From: Heliopora coerulea
Taxonomy: Eukaryota; Cnidaria; Anthozoa; Scleralcyonacea; Helioporidae
Assembly: GCA_030142905.1 (NCBI GenBank)
Contig: JASJOG010000044.1
Span: forward strand, 1,570,001 to 1,634,000
DNA: 64,000 nucleotides
Reading direction: 5' to 3'
The translations under genes and the position numbers were made by a program. The first letter of the stretch is position 1. Every line of letters starts with the position of its first letter. Of this stretch, positions 20,101-29,289 are shown one piece after another. The notes beneath the pieces were generated by a model. That model saw only the letters and a list, made by a program, of their open reading frames with translations. It had not been told where the DNA came from and did no database searches.

Positions 20101-22900
20101 CATCTCACCTTTCTACGATGAACACTTGCAGACCATGTGTGATAACATCGCCAAAGACCATTACGATCTCGATAATGTGGACATGTCAGGCATATCGGAC
20201 GAAGCGAAGTTCTTTATCAAAAGGTTGCTCGTCCGAGAGCAGTGGTAAGTCCAAGGCATACTTTGCTGAAGTCGTGATTATTGCGATTTCCATGTTGTGG
20301 TCATTTTCACGTTAACAACAATACTGGGCAATTCATTAATGGGAACAGTATTAGTAAGAGTGGTAGTAACAGTAACTGTAATAGTAATGGTAATGGTAAT
20401 AGTAATGGTAATGGTAATAGTAATTATGATGATAATAGTAATGGTAATGATAATAGTAATTTTAATGATAATGGTAATGGTAATAGTAATTATAATGATA
20501 ATAGTAATGGTAATGATAATAGTAATTATAATGATAATAGTAATGGTAATGATAATAGTAATGGTAATGATAATAGTAATGGTAATGATAATAGTAATGG
20601 TAATGATAATAGTAATGGTAATGATAATAGTAATGGTAATGGTAATAGTAATGGTAATGGTAATGGTAATGGTAATGGTAATAGTAATTATAATAGTAAT
20701 GGTAATGATAATAGTAATGGTAATGATAATAGTAATTGTAATGATAATAGTAATGGTAATGGTAATAGTAATTATAATGGTAATAGTAATGGTAATGATA
20801 ATAGTAATTATAATGATAATAGTAATGGTAATGGTAATAGTAATTATGATGATAATAGTAATGGTAATGATAATAGTAATGGTAATGATAATAGTAATTT
20901 TAATGATAATGGTAATGGTAATAGTAATTATAATGATAATAGTAATGGTAATGATAATAGTAATTATAATGATAATAGTAATGGTAATGATAATAGTAAT
21001 GGTAATGATAATAGTAATGGTAATGATAATAGTAATGGTAATGATAATAGTAATGGTAATGATAATAGTAATGGTAATGATAATAGTAATGGTAATGATA
21101 ATAGTAATGGTAATGATAATAGTAATGGTAATGGTAATAGTAATGGTAATGGTAATGGTAATAGTAATTATAATAGTAATGGTAATGATAATAGTAATGG
21201 TAATGATAATAGTAATTGTAATGATAATAGTAATGGTAATGGTAATGGTAATAGTAATTATAATGGTAATAGTAATGGTAATGATAATAGTAATTATAAT
21301 GATAATAGTAATGGTAATGGTAATAGTAATTATGATGATAATAGTAATTGTAATGATAATAGTAATGGTAATGATAATAGTAATGATAATGATAATAGTA
21401 ATGGTAAAGGTAATGGTAATGGTAATGGTAATGGTAAAGGTAATGGTAATGGTAATAGTAATTGTAATCGTAATAAAAATGTAGATTGTCATAAGTTAAC
21501 ATAGCATCTCGCACTAAGTAATGACACTTTCAAAACTAAAATAAATTACTCAATAAGAATAATACAGTATGTAAGATCAAACGAGCTTCGGCTTTTTTGC
21601 AGAACAATCTGAATCGTTTTTAAGTATAAACGGTAATTATTTATGTACTCGCATTTAAATTATTCGGTTAGTCGGGCTGAAGTTCTTCCACTTATTAAAC
21701 CCCTAAATTTACAGCTATATTCGGAGGTATATTTCGGGCAATATCGTTTGTCAAAATTACTGTTTTAATTTCTGCAAGCTTAGAGTTTAGTATCATTTCA
21801 CGGTCCTTATCTGATCGTAATTTTCTTGCTTTAAAGGCGTCGGCCAGAAATCAGTGATTGTTTGGACATGAGGTGGATGAAGGTATTTAACTTGAGTTAT
21901 TTTTTAGCATTCGAGCTAAGATGTTAGTTCGACATATGTGCGACCTAAGCGGTAGCCACGATATTTTAATGACTTAATTTATAGTTTTCTGAGGATAGAG
22001 CTTTACGAACGTTCGTCTATCATTCAAGGAGATAGTTCAGTTTGCACCGTACCGTCATTGAAATTTCAATTTTTTTTTTTACTTCTTTGTATAATTTCAG
22101 TGTTATTCTTTTACAGATGATATCACCACGGGCTCCTTTCCCCATTCCCGCGGTCCGTCTTAACACTTCTCGGTTGGCTTCATTTAATGCGCGAAGAAGG
22201 AAAAATCAGGTAATTTGGAAAGTCACGCAGTAGAGAAGAGCGCTGTTTACCTCGTAGATCTAGTGTAACTTCACTTCTGATTGGTTGTTGCGCGTTCTCA
22301 AGTAACCAGTTAGAAGGGTTCTAAGGTTTTGGATTTCACTAAAAGAAAAATGTTCTCAACCAGCAAATTAAAACTGTTTTCTCTTATATTTCCTCAAGCT
22401 GTCGATTGGCAACGGATTTTGTACGTCGATGTCTTTTAAACAAATTAGAAGTTAGGCAGATTTTGTCGGAAGACAACTCTTTAATCGTGGTCGAGTGAGG
22501 TCTTCTCTGTTACTCTGAGTCAGTGGTAAGAAATTGCTTCGAAGGTTTGACCAACCATCCCAGGATATCGAGGCCTCTAATCTGCTAGCCACGCCTTTGA
22601 TGGTGGTGGAGGCTGTTGCCACCGGAATTTTGGGCATGTAATCCTCTTTTACAGCTTTCTACAGTTAGGCCATCCTCTTGGTGCGCGGTGTAGCTCAAAT
22701 CTGCCAAGGTGTTCGGTCATTCTTTTTGTGGGGACAATAATGTTTGATAGAGAGCATGGAAAAGCGCAACAGACTTGATTCCATTCGACCGTTTTTATTT
22801 CCTGTGATGTATTGATATTTGACCAAAAAATCTTTTTTAGCACGAAATGACAAATATCAGACCTTTACTTCTTGCTGAAAAAGGAGAATCAAATGTGTGA
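443..22900 (+). CDS. Trio/Kalirin-type RhoGEF and Ser/Thr kinase, 3' part (5' end outside window)
   Basis: Thirty-one exons join in one continuous frame: 443-584, 1189-1297, 1416-1496, 1840-2102, 2642-2708, 2799-2902, 2982-3051, 3704-3793, 3939-4031, 4172-4222, 4367-4444, 4818-4997, 5866-6040, 7738-7798, 7891-8002, 8277-8378, 8457-8670, 9645-9699, 9980-10133, 10988-11015, 11706-11984, 12550-12849, 15774-15861, 17600-17939, 18656-18779, 19348-19396, 19514-19540, 20092-20244, 21837-21882, 22117-22209, 22841-22900 (stop TGA 22898-22900). Every junction uses AG/GT sites and phases match throughout, giving about 1261 residues. Order: acidic linker, DH, PH, SH3, Ig, FN3, kinase, short tail. This is the C-terminal half of Trio/Kalirin, which activates RhoA-type GTPases in axon guidance and cytoskeletal control. 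The first exon begins in mid-codon, so earlier exons (expected Sec14, spectrin repeats, first DH-PH) lie upstream. Trio versus Kalirin cannot be decided because a non-vertebrate gene predates that duplication. Exon boundaries in linkers are less certain than in domains. Confidence 0.93.
600..1170 (+). repeat. Degenerate G/T-rich low-complexity intronic tract
   Basis: About 570 bp of intron between exons 443-584 and 1189-1297 is made of irregular repeats of GTGGT, GGTTTG and GATGGT words with few cytosines on this strand. It has no fixed period. Open reading frames on the opposite strand here reflect the skewed composition only. Confidence 0.65.
2150..2575 (+). repeat. Pyrimidine (CCTT/CCCT) tract in intron
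   Basis: A long uninterrupted pyrimidine-rich tract, with a core at about 2265-2402 of CCCTCCCTTCCTT-type repeats, lies in the intron between exons 1840-2102 and 2642-2708. The composition creates long spurious frames on both strands (poly Ser-Leu-Pro and Gly-Arg-Glu). It is purine-pyrimidine asymmetric with mirror symmetry, the type of sequence known to allow H-DNA; that property is inferred. Confidence 0.9.
2642..4444 (+). other. DH (Dbl homology, RhoGEF) domain exons
   Basis: Seven exons (2642-2708, 2799-2902, 2982-3051, 3704-3793, 3939-4031, 4172-4222, 4367-4444) encode a DH domain of about 185 residues. Diagnostic blocks are visible in order: [17 protein letters not shown] (conserved region 1 with the Glu that contacts switch I), [34 protein letters not shown], and [15 protein letters not shown] (conserved region 3), then [16 protein letters not shown] leading into the PH domain. 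These blocks resemble the second GEF domain of Trio/Kalirin, which is selective for RhoA; the selectivity here is inferred from that similarity. All key DH motifs appear intact. Confidence 0.95.
3180..3660 (+). repeat. CACTACAC/CACCACAC minisatellite-like tract in DH intron
   Basis: Nearly 480 bp built from words such as CACTACAC, CACCACAC, CTGTACCC and CCATACTA. Longer units recur, for example ACTACACTGTACCC blocks near 3334, 3375, 3495 and 3554. It lies in the 652-bp intron between exons 2982-3051 and 3704-3793. The His/Thr/Tyr-rich frames it creates are not coding, since the true DH frame is carried by the flanking exons. Confidence 0.9.
5021..5348. mobile_element. MITE-like element with 37-bp terminal inverted repeats
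   Basis: The left arm at 5021-5057 and the right arm at 5312-5348 are inverted copies over 37 bases with two mismatches (core GACTGGATCGAGCATCCTA). The interior has no coding potential. The element starts 23 bp after the splice donor of the PH exon ending at 4997. I could not define a target-site duplication, so the superfamily is open. Confidence 0.75.
5600..5760 (+). repeat. GGTT-rich low-complexity tract
   Basis: Irregular repeats of TTGGTTGG and GGGTTGG occupy this part of the PH-domain intron. There is no fixed unit and no coding signal. Confidence 0.6.
6474..6596. repeat. Perfect 57-bp inverted repeat with 9-nt loop
   Basis: Positions 6474-6530 are the exact reverse complement of 6540-6596, with the loop AACCCGTCT at 6531-6539. 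Each arm also contains a smaller palindrome, CTCAGAAA-AACGA-TTTCTGAG. It lies in the intron between exons 5866-6040 and 7738-7798. A perfect fold-back of this length could be a recent fold-back transposon or a sequencing/assembly artefact. Confidence 0.9.
8457..8670 (+). other. SH3 domain exon
   Basis: This single exon carries almost the whole SH3 domain. Visible features are [10 protein letters not shown] (ALYDY-like strand), the acidic-side segment [22 protein letters not shown] with the conserved Trp, and LGLVPARVL (the usual GxxPxxYV position with Ala-Arg in place of the common Ser-Asn). It matches the second SH3 of Trio/Kalirin in position, between PH and Ig. The preceding exon 8277-8378 and exons 7738-8002 encode a linker containing NPIEYQGN, which resembles the conserved post-PH segment of Trio, and a basic VRRHSLTT motif. 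Confidence 0.93.
8861..9362. mobile_element. hAT-type MITE, 502 bp, with perfect 8-bp target-site duplication
   Basis: The element begins TAGTGCTGCTCCC and ends with the near-exact inverted copy GGGAGCAGCATTA (12 of 13). It is flanked by identical 8-bp duplications TCCGTTCC at 8853-8860 and 9363-9370. Subterminal regions carry repeated ATCGATTA/TTAATCGAT words in both orientations. An 8-bp duplication and TAG-like ends are typical of hAT transposons. There is no transposase frame inside, so it is non-autonomous. It sits in the intron between the SH3 exon and exon 9645-9699. Confidence 0.9.
10855..10874. repeat. 20-bp perfect palindrome
   Basis: GTGTCCGATATATCGGACAC reads identically on both strands with no spacer. 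It lies in the intron between exons 9980-10133 and 10988-11015, 113 bp before the microexon. It could be a dimeric protein-binding site or chance. Confidence 0.7.
11706..11984 (+). other. Ig-like (I-set) domain exon
   Basis: One exon encodes about 92 residues with all I-set Ig hallmarks: the B-strand Cys in VRLSCEM, the C-strand Trp in [10 protein letters not shown], and the F-strand [15 protein letters not shown] containing the tyrosine-corner Tyr and the second disulphide-type Cys. It is intracellular here, as in Trio, Kalirin and giant muscle kinases, so the Cys pair is unlikely to be oxidised. It follows a 28-nt microexon (10988-11015) and directly precedes the FN3 exon, with a phase 1 intron between them. 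Confidence 0.95.
12550..12849 (+). other. Fibronectin type III domain exon
   Basis: A single 300-nt exon flanked by phase 1 introns encodes one FN3 module. It starts with [14 protein letters not shown], has [19 protein letters not shown] (conserved Trp and the xPxxYxV turn), and ends with the [17 protein letters not shown] strand and the terminal SKPSPPTDP. Kalirin has an FN3 here, and vertebrate Trio is generally annotated without one. Symmetric 1-1 phase makes the exon skippable without a frameshift, so alternative splicing could remove it; nothing in the sequence shows that this happens. Confidence 0.95.
16475..16817. mobile_element. MITE-like element with AAGCCTGGT ends
   Basis: The left end AAGCCTGGTTTTCGCACAG and the right end, read on the minus strand as AAGCCTGGTACTCATACAG, are imperfect inverted copies. 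The interior is about 340 bp and non-coding. Similar AAGCCTGGTTT starts occur elsewhere (about 26930) and a minus-strand version near 23690, suggesting a family. It is in the intron before the main kinase exon. Confidence 0.55.
17098..17166 (+). repeat. 25-bp tandem repeat, about 2.8 copies
   Basis: The unit GCCAGACAATTTCACTCTG followed by ACTATC occurs three times in a row with one C/T difference; the last copy is incomplete. It is intronic, between exons 15774-15861 and 17600-17939. Confidence 0.85.
17940..18655 (+). other. Pyrimidine-rich intron in the kinase domain
   Basis: The whole 716-bp intron is T/C rich (TTTCC, TTTTC, CCTTT words), which explains the long Ser/Phe/Leu-rich frames seen in it. 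It separates the HLDLK exon from the PEN-DFG exon. I see no exon in it. Confidence 0.7.
20340..21480 (+). repeat. 1.1 kb TAATNN hexanucleotide array with higher-order repeats
   Basis: About 190 units of the form TAATGG, TAATAG or TAATGA, mostly arranged as the 18-bp unit GGTAATGATAATAGTAAT, starting about 95 bp after the splice donor at 20244. Rare variants (AATTATGATGAT, AATTTTAATGAT, AATTGTAATGAT) recur in the same order. The AATTATGATGAT marker occurs at 20422, 20842 and 21328, so blocks of about 420-490 bp have been duplicated. Because the unit is a multiple of three without stops in several frames, frames of about 400 residues (Ser-Asn-Gly-Asn-Asp-Asn or Ile-Thr) appear on both strands; they are not genes, since the kinase frame splices across the array. 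Confidence 0.97.
22117..22900 (+). other. C-terminal tail exons and stop of the Trio/Kalirin gene
   Basis: Exon 22117-22209 encodes 31 residues including [17 protein letters not shown], close in character to the TSRL-F-RR segment that follows the kinase in vertebrate Trio/Kalirin. Exon 22841-22900 encodes [19 protein letters not shown] and the stop, and its NIRP resembles the vertebrate VRPI tail. Phases match (0 and 0). An ATTAAA at 22920-22925 is a candidate polyadenylation signal, though it is so close to the stop that a longer 3' UTR is equally possible. Confidence 0.8.
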
Positions 22901-23705
22901 CAGGTAAGATTGTGCTGTAATTAAAATCAAATGTGGAAACTTAACAGCTGTAACTATTCTCAGTTCGAACTTTACACTTAATCGTGTCGATTCATGTCTT
23001 CTTAGGCAGTCATCACTAGACCTGTCGTCGTCTCACTGTGGCTGAACAGACACACCAGTGTACAAAGGATTTTTACGAGTTATTTATGGAAGAAATTTAT
23101 TAATAAGCACCTCGTGTTCAGTGAAGAAAGTTTATTTATTGCCCCAAAAGGCTCCATCTTTTAAGTGTTATATGAAGGCTTTCATGAAGGTGAATCATTC
23201 AGAACATGGACAGAGTTCGTTTTTAAAGAAATGATTGTACAGGATTAATATAAAGATCTATTTTTGCACCCAGAGTATTTCGTAGTTTGTATTGTATTGT
23301 GAAATAAGGTCTAGCGGCGTGCAGCTAATTTAAACTGTCGAAGTACGATTTCTTATTGCTACAGAAAAATCAAAATATCTGAGTGAAAAATGATTGGCCC
23401 ATGTCTTTTCGATCGGTCATGGCAACTGTCGGATTCGGCCAGTATTTAACAATTACTCGCTGAGTGTTCAAAACATCTCTTTTGTAAATATCGTGCAATA
23501 GTCACACGATCGTTATGATTGTATGAGAACCGATCTTGAAAGTAGACTCCGAACCTACTTCCACGACTCACGTTCCACGACTGTCACGATAACATTGACT
23601 GTTGTGTTCTCATAATCGTACAATGATCGCAAGACTAAAACTTTGTATCGTGCGACTATCGCACGATCTTTGTGTTTATATGAGAAGCAGGCTTTATGTG
23701 CTTTG

Positions 23706-23936
23706 ACCATTAGCGTAACTACCGGGGGGTCCCGGTCCCCCAGAAATTTACTGGGGGACCCCACCTTGTGGAGAAATATAACCATCAACTTCTATAAAGT
23801 TGGACATTTCCGCAATTGCAGTGTGTGCAAGATGAAATAATACGCACTCCCTAAAATTTGCACTTGATGTTGCCCCCCCAAATTTGCTGGGGGGCCCCTC
23901 AAGTCCCCCACCGGAAATGTCCCAGTTATGCCACTG
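23706..23936. mobile_element. hAT-like MITE with G/C-run subterminal regions, 231 bp
   Basis: The left end CCATTAGCGTAAC and the right end, read on the minus strand as CAGTGGCATAAC, form short degenerate TIRs resembling the CAGTGGCGTAAC ends of hAT elements. Flanks GTGCTTTG (23698-23705) and GTGCTTTC (23937-23944) match at 7 of 8 bases. The interior has runs of G at one end and C at the other. There is no coding capacity. Confidence 0.7.
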
Positions 23937-25117
23937 GTGCTTTCCAAGAAGTACTGGTTTCATGCAAACTTTTGCACAATATCCAGCTATACGCTCGCTA
24001 GAATTTCCTGAAAGTGGCTGTAATTTAACCACAGTTCGGCTGAAAAGACTAACTTGGAAACTAAGTCGCGCAAAAATTACGTTTTAACGTCACTGTTCTT
24101 CGCGAATAATGTGTAAAAGAATTGATAATATTTTCGGGATGATACAGCACGGTAATGTTTGAGAAAAGAAAAAGAGAAAACAAGTCCAAACCATTGTAGT
24201 AATTGTATAACGTGGAAGGCTGACTTGATTAATACGCATTAGAAATACAGACCCTTATTATGCACATTAAGTCCAGATGCCGTTCTTTTAAATTCTAGAG
24301 AATATCCATTGGTGCCAGTTCTCCGCGTGGTATGAAATCCGGGAATATTTCACCGTTATTCTGCTGCAATGTAATGCGCACTTTTAATTGTTCAAAATGT
24401 ACATGTCAATGCGAAAAAATCAAAACGCTATTAAGGCTTCTCCCTGAAAGGGGCAGACCCAGCTATTGCGAGCAACTAACAGGGTCCTCAAGCTATCAGC
24501 TGCTCAGGTTGGTAACACTCTATTTAAGATTTTTCATCATCTCCTGTCCTTATTGCCGATGCGAGTTTTTTCACTCGTAAAAGAAGTCGTGCAACGTCAT
24601 GATTGGCTGATGGTTTTCCCGCCACAACATGTCTCGGTGAATTCGCTTTTAAACGGCAGCTTTAGTTTTTGGTATGGTAAAAGCTTTCAAATATCAGCAC
24701 TAAGAAAATATAATGAAGAATTACATCGTGAATCACTGTGGCAAGAACTAAAAGGTAAGAAAGACAATGTTGCAAACAATGTACACTTTCGTAGAAGAAA
24801 GCGAATTGCGAAGTATAGGAACTGTTGTGCTTTATCGTCTCGCGGCTTTGTTCAATGTTCAAAATATTTAGCGTCAAATCTCTGTGCTTGCTCAATTACA
24901 GTTTTCGTAGGGATTAAAATATGTTAGGTTACTACAGTGTAATGTAAACATGTAAAATGGTCCGAAAGGGTTTCGTAGCGGCTTAAAGCATTTATGGTGA
25001 TATGAAGGCATAAACAGTCCTTCATTTTGGGTAGATTCTTATGTCTTACAACATGGCGAGTCGGGTTTTTGTGATATTGATGACTTGCAATCAATCCCTT
25101 AGGATTCAAAAGACAAT

Positions 25118-25200
25118 GATATGGCGGCCATGTTGGTGCCACATACAATAGAAGCTAATGTGATTCTTTTGTGAAGGTTCCACCAACATGGCCGCCACGA
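25118..25200. repeat. Short inverted repeat (GGCGGCCATGTTGGTG)
   Basis: GGCGGCCATGTTGGTG near 25123 and CCACCAACATGGCCGCC near 25180 are inverted copies separated by about 42 bp. The GC-rich arms stand out from AT-rich surroundings and could be the fold-back core or the ends of a small element. No target-site duplication was identified. Confidence 0.6.
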
Positions 25201-25578
25201 CGTCTTGTGCAAGTCAAGAATTAAAAAAACGTCTTCATTTGACGAGGTTTTACTAGAAGTCACCTGTTTTGCTAGAAGTGGCTGACCTCTCGAGAAGATG
25301 TGTGAGTCAAAGCCGACGTTATCAAGGGAGAAGGACTTGCCATAAATATGAGAACACAACGTCATTAGAGGGTACCGACACTGAGATAATGGTTCCTTGC
25401 TTATTTTGTGACCAAGTACTACTGAGTGTTGCTTTGTTTTTCAATTTTAACCAGTTTTTAAATCTCGACAATCAGTACTGCTGACCTTACTTGTCATTTT
25501 CACGTCACCTCCGTTTTCCGACTTCGTAATTGTCGTAAAGGAGCTCGCTTTAACCCTTTTCTGTACACAGTCATTCTA

Positions 25579-25847
25579 CAGGGTGTATCAAAAAAACTGC
25601 AAACACTATAATTTGCATAAGTAGATACTGCAAATAGCATTTCAATGCCTGTGCAACTAATTATGCTTCTGGGATTTGAAAATACGTTTTAATTTTCCTT
25701 GTTATTAGAATAACCACACAGTACGAATTTCGACATCCCCAAGCATGAATTGTGTTTACGCACCCTTGAGATCAATTGGTGCTAAATTATGCAACTTTCA
25801 TATATATCTGATTTCAAAAGAGTTTGCGGTTTTTTTGATACACCCTG
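25579..25847. mobile_element. Tc1/mariner-type MITE, 269 bp, TA target site
   Basis: The ends are CAGGGTGTATCAAAAAAACT on the left and its inverted copy on the right, 26 of about 27 bases matching through GCAAAC. Both sides are flanked by TA (25577-25578 and 25848-25849), the signature of Tc1/mariner insertion. The interior is AT rich and non-coding, so it is non-autonomous. Confidence 0.88.
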
Positions 25848-28077
25848 TACAACCTCAAATTACCACAATAGAACTAATGCAAGAACTAAGGAAAACAAAA
25901 AGAAAGAACAAAAGAATAAATTCATGCATGGTTAATACGAGTTGTTTATTTTTGTTTTGGCATTACACAACTCTACTGCTAATTCCAGACCTTTAATTAA
26001 TGAACAATCAGATAGAAATAATTTTTTTATTTTCACAAGCAACTATATTCCCCTCAAGGGACCAAACCTCAAGAGGCACTTCTTGTTCATACTTGCATGA
26101 CCTACAATATCACGTGCGAGGGTCAATGTGGACGTTTTTCAAACGGGTCTGTCTGTATTGAAGATAATTGGCTGAAAGTGGCGTAAAAAAGAACGTTTTC
26201 CTCTCTCGAGCGACGAATTTCTTGATTGAAACTGTACTGTTTGAAATGATGGATGTCGAACGTTTTTCATAGATCTCTGGACAAATGGGCATCTTGCAGT
26301 ATGTTCTTCGACCTCGACGTTCCGGTAAGGAATACATGGTTAGTTCTTTGAACTGTATAACAATCGCTTGTAGCACATAAACGTCAGTACTGGATCAACA
26401 GTTCAACTGTAATCTGGGTAGTGAATGTGCGTGCTTGGTGTTTGCTAGCTGCGTTGAATCGAACCCGTAACCTTTCAGTGTCACTCGAATGTATTAATGA
26501 GTCGCCATTAGTAATCGAGCTACCTGACCTGAGGTGGACTGCGAAGATTACTAATGCATGCTGGTTGGTTTGTTGTTCGTCAACAAACGCCAAACTCGAT
26601 CATCCAGTATTACAAATAACCGGTAGCATGAGCTAACTAATGGTTACAGCATTTGACCAGACAGGCTATGTTTTCGCACTTTTAAAGAATAACACTCGTA
26701 ACTGTCGTTGCAGTAAACTGTGGCTGTATCGAGTAATGTTTTGGGTTTTTTTTTTCCATGCCTTTAAACTCTATACTCTTTGAGGTAAGCCTTGCATGTT
26801 GGGCGGCGTTTTAATAATCGATAATATTTCTACGTCCCAGTCCTCGTAAGCACGCGTAAATGCTTTCGGTGACGTATTACAAAGTGTTCTTTTTGTCCGG
26901 AATCAATTGAATTGAGATCGAATGTATGAAGCCTGGTTTCCACAAACTCGTAGAGATTAGTCATGTACTAGCCACCAACCTAGTAGCCGGCTCGGTCGGC
27001 AACATCTTGTGGGCAACGCCCTGTGGTTGAACTGAGGATGAGTTATTAAGAGATTTCTGGATTGAGTGTGCGAGAAATGAATGGTTTAAACGTTCTCTTG
27101 CGGCCTATTCCGGTTTAGGAATAGACCGAAGAGTATTCTGGATGTCCTCAGGGTAGATGAAAAACCAAAGTAAGGAGTGGTAGTTAGCTGTTTCGCATGT
27201 TCATGGGGGGATAACGATTCAAAATGGCGGAATAGCGAAACAGATTCAAGTGAAATGGGCTTTCGTCCGAGCAGAATTATCTCATCTTCCGAAAAAAATG
27301 TTTCATTGTAAAGAACAAGTAATGTATGGAATTCGCTTGCACATCCAAACCACCCACGCTGGAATTGGACGATGAACAAGCTGAATCTTTGATGTGAATC
27401 GGGATTACGCCATGGCATGGACAGAACCGTTCTCAATCGTAACCTTTTTCTGATGGTGAATTACCGTCAGGAAAGCGTTAAGATTCGGATTGTTTTTGAT
27501 GGGGAAAATCGCCCTCCATAAAGAAGTGTTGACCCTTAGTTATCACCGTTGGAAAAGCGGAAAATTGATACTAATAAAAACATCGTACTGTGATTGTAAT
27601 TACGGCAATTAAAGCATTTATTGTACAACTTGCAAAGGCATTTTAAACTTTCTATAACTCTATAAGTGCCCAGAGATGAACACTTGAAAACAAGAATGAA
27701 ATTCATTTTTTACGGACGTTAGGCTTCTCTCTTTGATATTAAACCTCCGACGGGCTCCGTATGTTCGGAACTGTGACTAAGCCTTGCACAAGCGCATACA
27801 TAACTTAGATTTCTAATTTGAATCGTCATTATGTCAGCACCAGATAGAGCAGCTCAATCTTGTGCTCTCCTTAAGGCAGTGACGTAACTGTCAGGCGCTC
27901 GGCCCCTCAAAAAGCACCTGAACCACCTCAAAGGACACCCCAACAACAAGGTTATGCAATCTTTATAGCACTGTCAACTTAGACTTCTACAATTCCAAGA
28001 AAGCAAGATGACTAATTGAAGTGCGTAAGACTTTTCCTCGTAATTTGTTCGATGTTTTGGTCCCCCGAAAATTCATT

Positions 28078-28541
28078 GGAGAGCTTTAGATTTGACTACC
28101 AGTAGGACGACGAGTTTAGTCGTTTTTCGCGGCAATACACGCCATCTGCTGACGTAATCAAACTTTACGGTGGAAAAGTCGTGACCGTCGCCTTATTGAG
28201 TAAGAGTTTTGAGGAAATGTTAGCAGTTCTCACAACGAAGTTTATCGCGGTAAGGTAACTATTTACCGCAGTTTGCCGTAAAAATATAAAATAAGTTATG
28301 TCTTCTTGGGTTATCGGTTGTTTTGTTCTGAAACGGAAGTTCCCAAAAAATGAGCATCGAACAACGATGAATCATTCAACATTTCGCAAGAAGACTAACA
28401 ACGATGGCGTTAGCTTCGTACTCGTCGCCTTTGTTTACAAACTAAAAGCAGAGAAAGTGACGACGACTACGAATTCTTAGAGGCAGACTTCTCGCGACGC
28501 AGAGTCGTAGTCGTAGTTGTAGTCAAATCTAAAGCTCTCCA
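28078..28541. mobile_element. MITE-like element with perfect 23-bp terminal inverted repeats
   Basis: TGGAGAGCTTTAGATTTGAC and the following TAC at 28078-28100 are repeated exactly as the reverse complement at 28519-28541. Next to each end lie ACGAC/GTCGT-rich stretches, again in inverted orientation. The length is 464 bp, with no transposase frame. No clear target-site duplication was found, so the class is unknown. Confidence 0.8.
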
Positions 28542-29289
28542 CTAAGACCCCATAAAGCACATAACTACAAATGCTTGGGTTATACTACTGCCCTAAGGCA
28601 AAACAAGCACTCAAATTTAGCAAGCCGTATCTTGTGTGCAAACGGTGGTAACACAACAAAACACCCTGACGATAAGCTGAATCTCAGGTCCCAGTCAGAT
28701 GTGATTATGCAACCATGCTGACGGGAGTAACATGATTTCTTACCCCTCCGATGAAACAAGCCCAAACAAGCATACGCATAATAGCAACATGACATCTGAA
28801 CGTTTGATATCACAGAAAAAACGAGATAAGAAGCTTAACCCTTTGTGTAAATCGGAGTGACTTAAGAACGGGAACTGAAAAAAGAAAAACGGACTCTCAA
28901 CCTCGAAATGGTCTATCACCAAGGCTTAAGCATTTGAGCAATACTTAAGTTGCCAGTGGATCTAAACGAAGAATGCTTACAATGCAGGTGCATGCGCGAG
29001 CTTGCACGCGTCTTCGTAACACTTGCACGAGTGTTACGCGTCTTCCTATGGTGATATTTATGCCTGATTTAATGCACATCTTTATGTTTGAATGGTTATC
29101 CTTTTGCTTGTGTTTGTGCTTTTATTAGTGTTGTAGTTATTCCTTGTACTAATGCAGAAGCACTATGCTTGTCTTGCCCCTGATTAATACTTGCATTGTC
29201 TTATCCACTATTTTCGTTCTCTGATTGTGCTTGTTCTGTCATGTGAGCCAGAGTTTAATCTAGATTTACTTGAAACACAATGCAAATTA

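Larger units (their letters stand above)
15774..21882 (+). other. Ser/Thr protein kinase domain exons (CaMK-like)
   Basis: Exons 15774-15861, 17600-17939, 18656-18779, 19348-19396, 19514-19540, 20092-20244 and 21837-21882 encode a full kinase domain. The glycine loop is AELGRGRYSVV, the ATP-binding Lys is in EYAAKFIKK, the alpha-C Glu in [11 protein letters not shown], the catalytic loop is HLDLKPEN (Leu in place of the HRD Arg, as in Trio/Kalirin), the metal site is VDFGD, then APEIIRG and WSVGVI, and the last helices end in RRPEISDCL. Lys, Asp and DFG are all present, so it looks catalytically competent. A 27-nt microexon (19514-19540) carries the WSVGV block. The 1.1 kb hexanucleotide array sits in the intron before the last kinase exon. 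Confidence 0.95.
22926..25560. other. Intergenic stretch after the Trio/Kalirin gene
   Basis: Apart from possible 3' UTR sequence near 22900-23300 and the repeat elements listed separately, I see no exon or RNA gene. A frame at 24466-24927 has no recognisable domain and does not start or end at convincing signals. Imperfect inverted words near 23485-23530 and 23605-23670 (ATCGT...ATGAGAAC types) suggest further decayed repeat copies. Confidence 0.5.

Noticed and set aside
20278..21514. 400-residue Asn/Ser/Gly, Val/Met/Ile and Ile/Thr frames on both strands
   Set aside because: Artefacts of the stop-free hexanucleotide array; the flanking kinase exons join in phase across it.
24466..24927. 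153-residue frame with mixed composition
   Set aside because: No ATG in a good context, no recognisable motif, and no splice partners.
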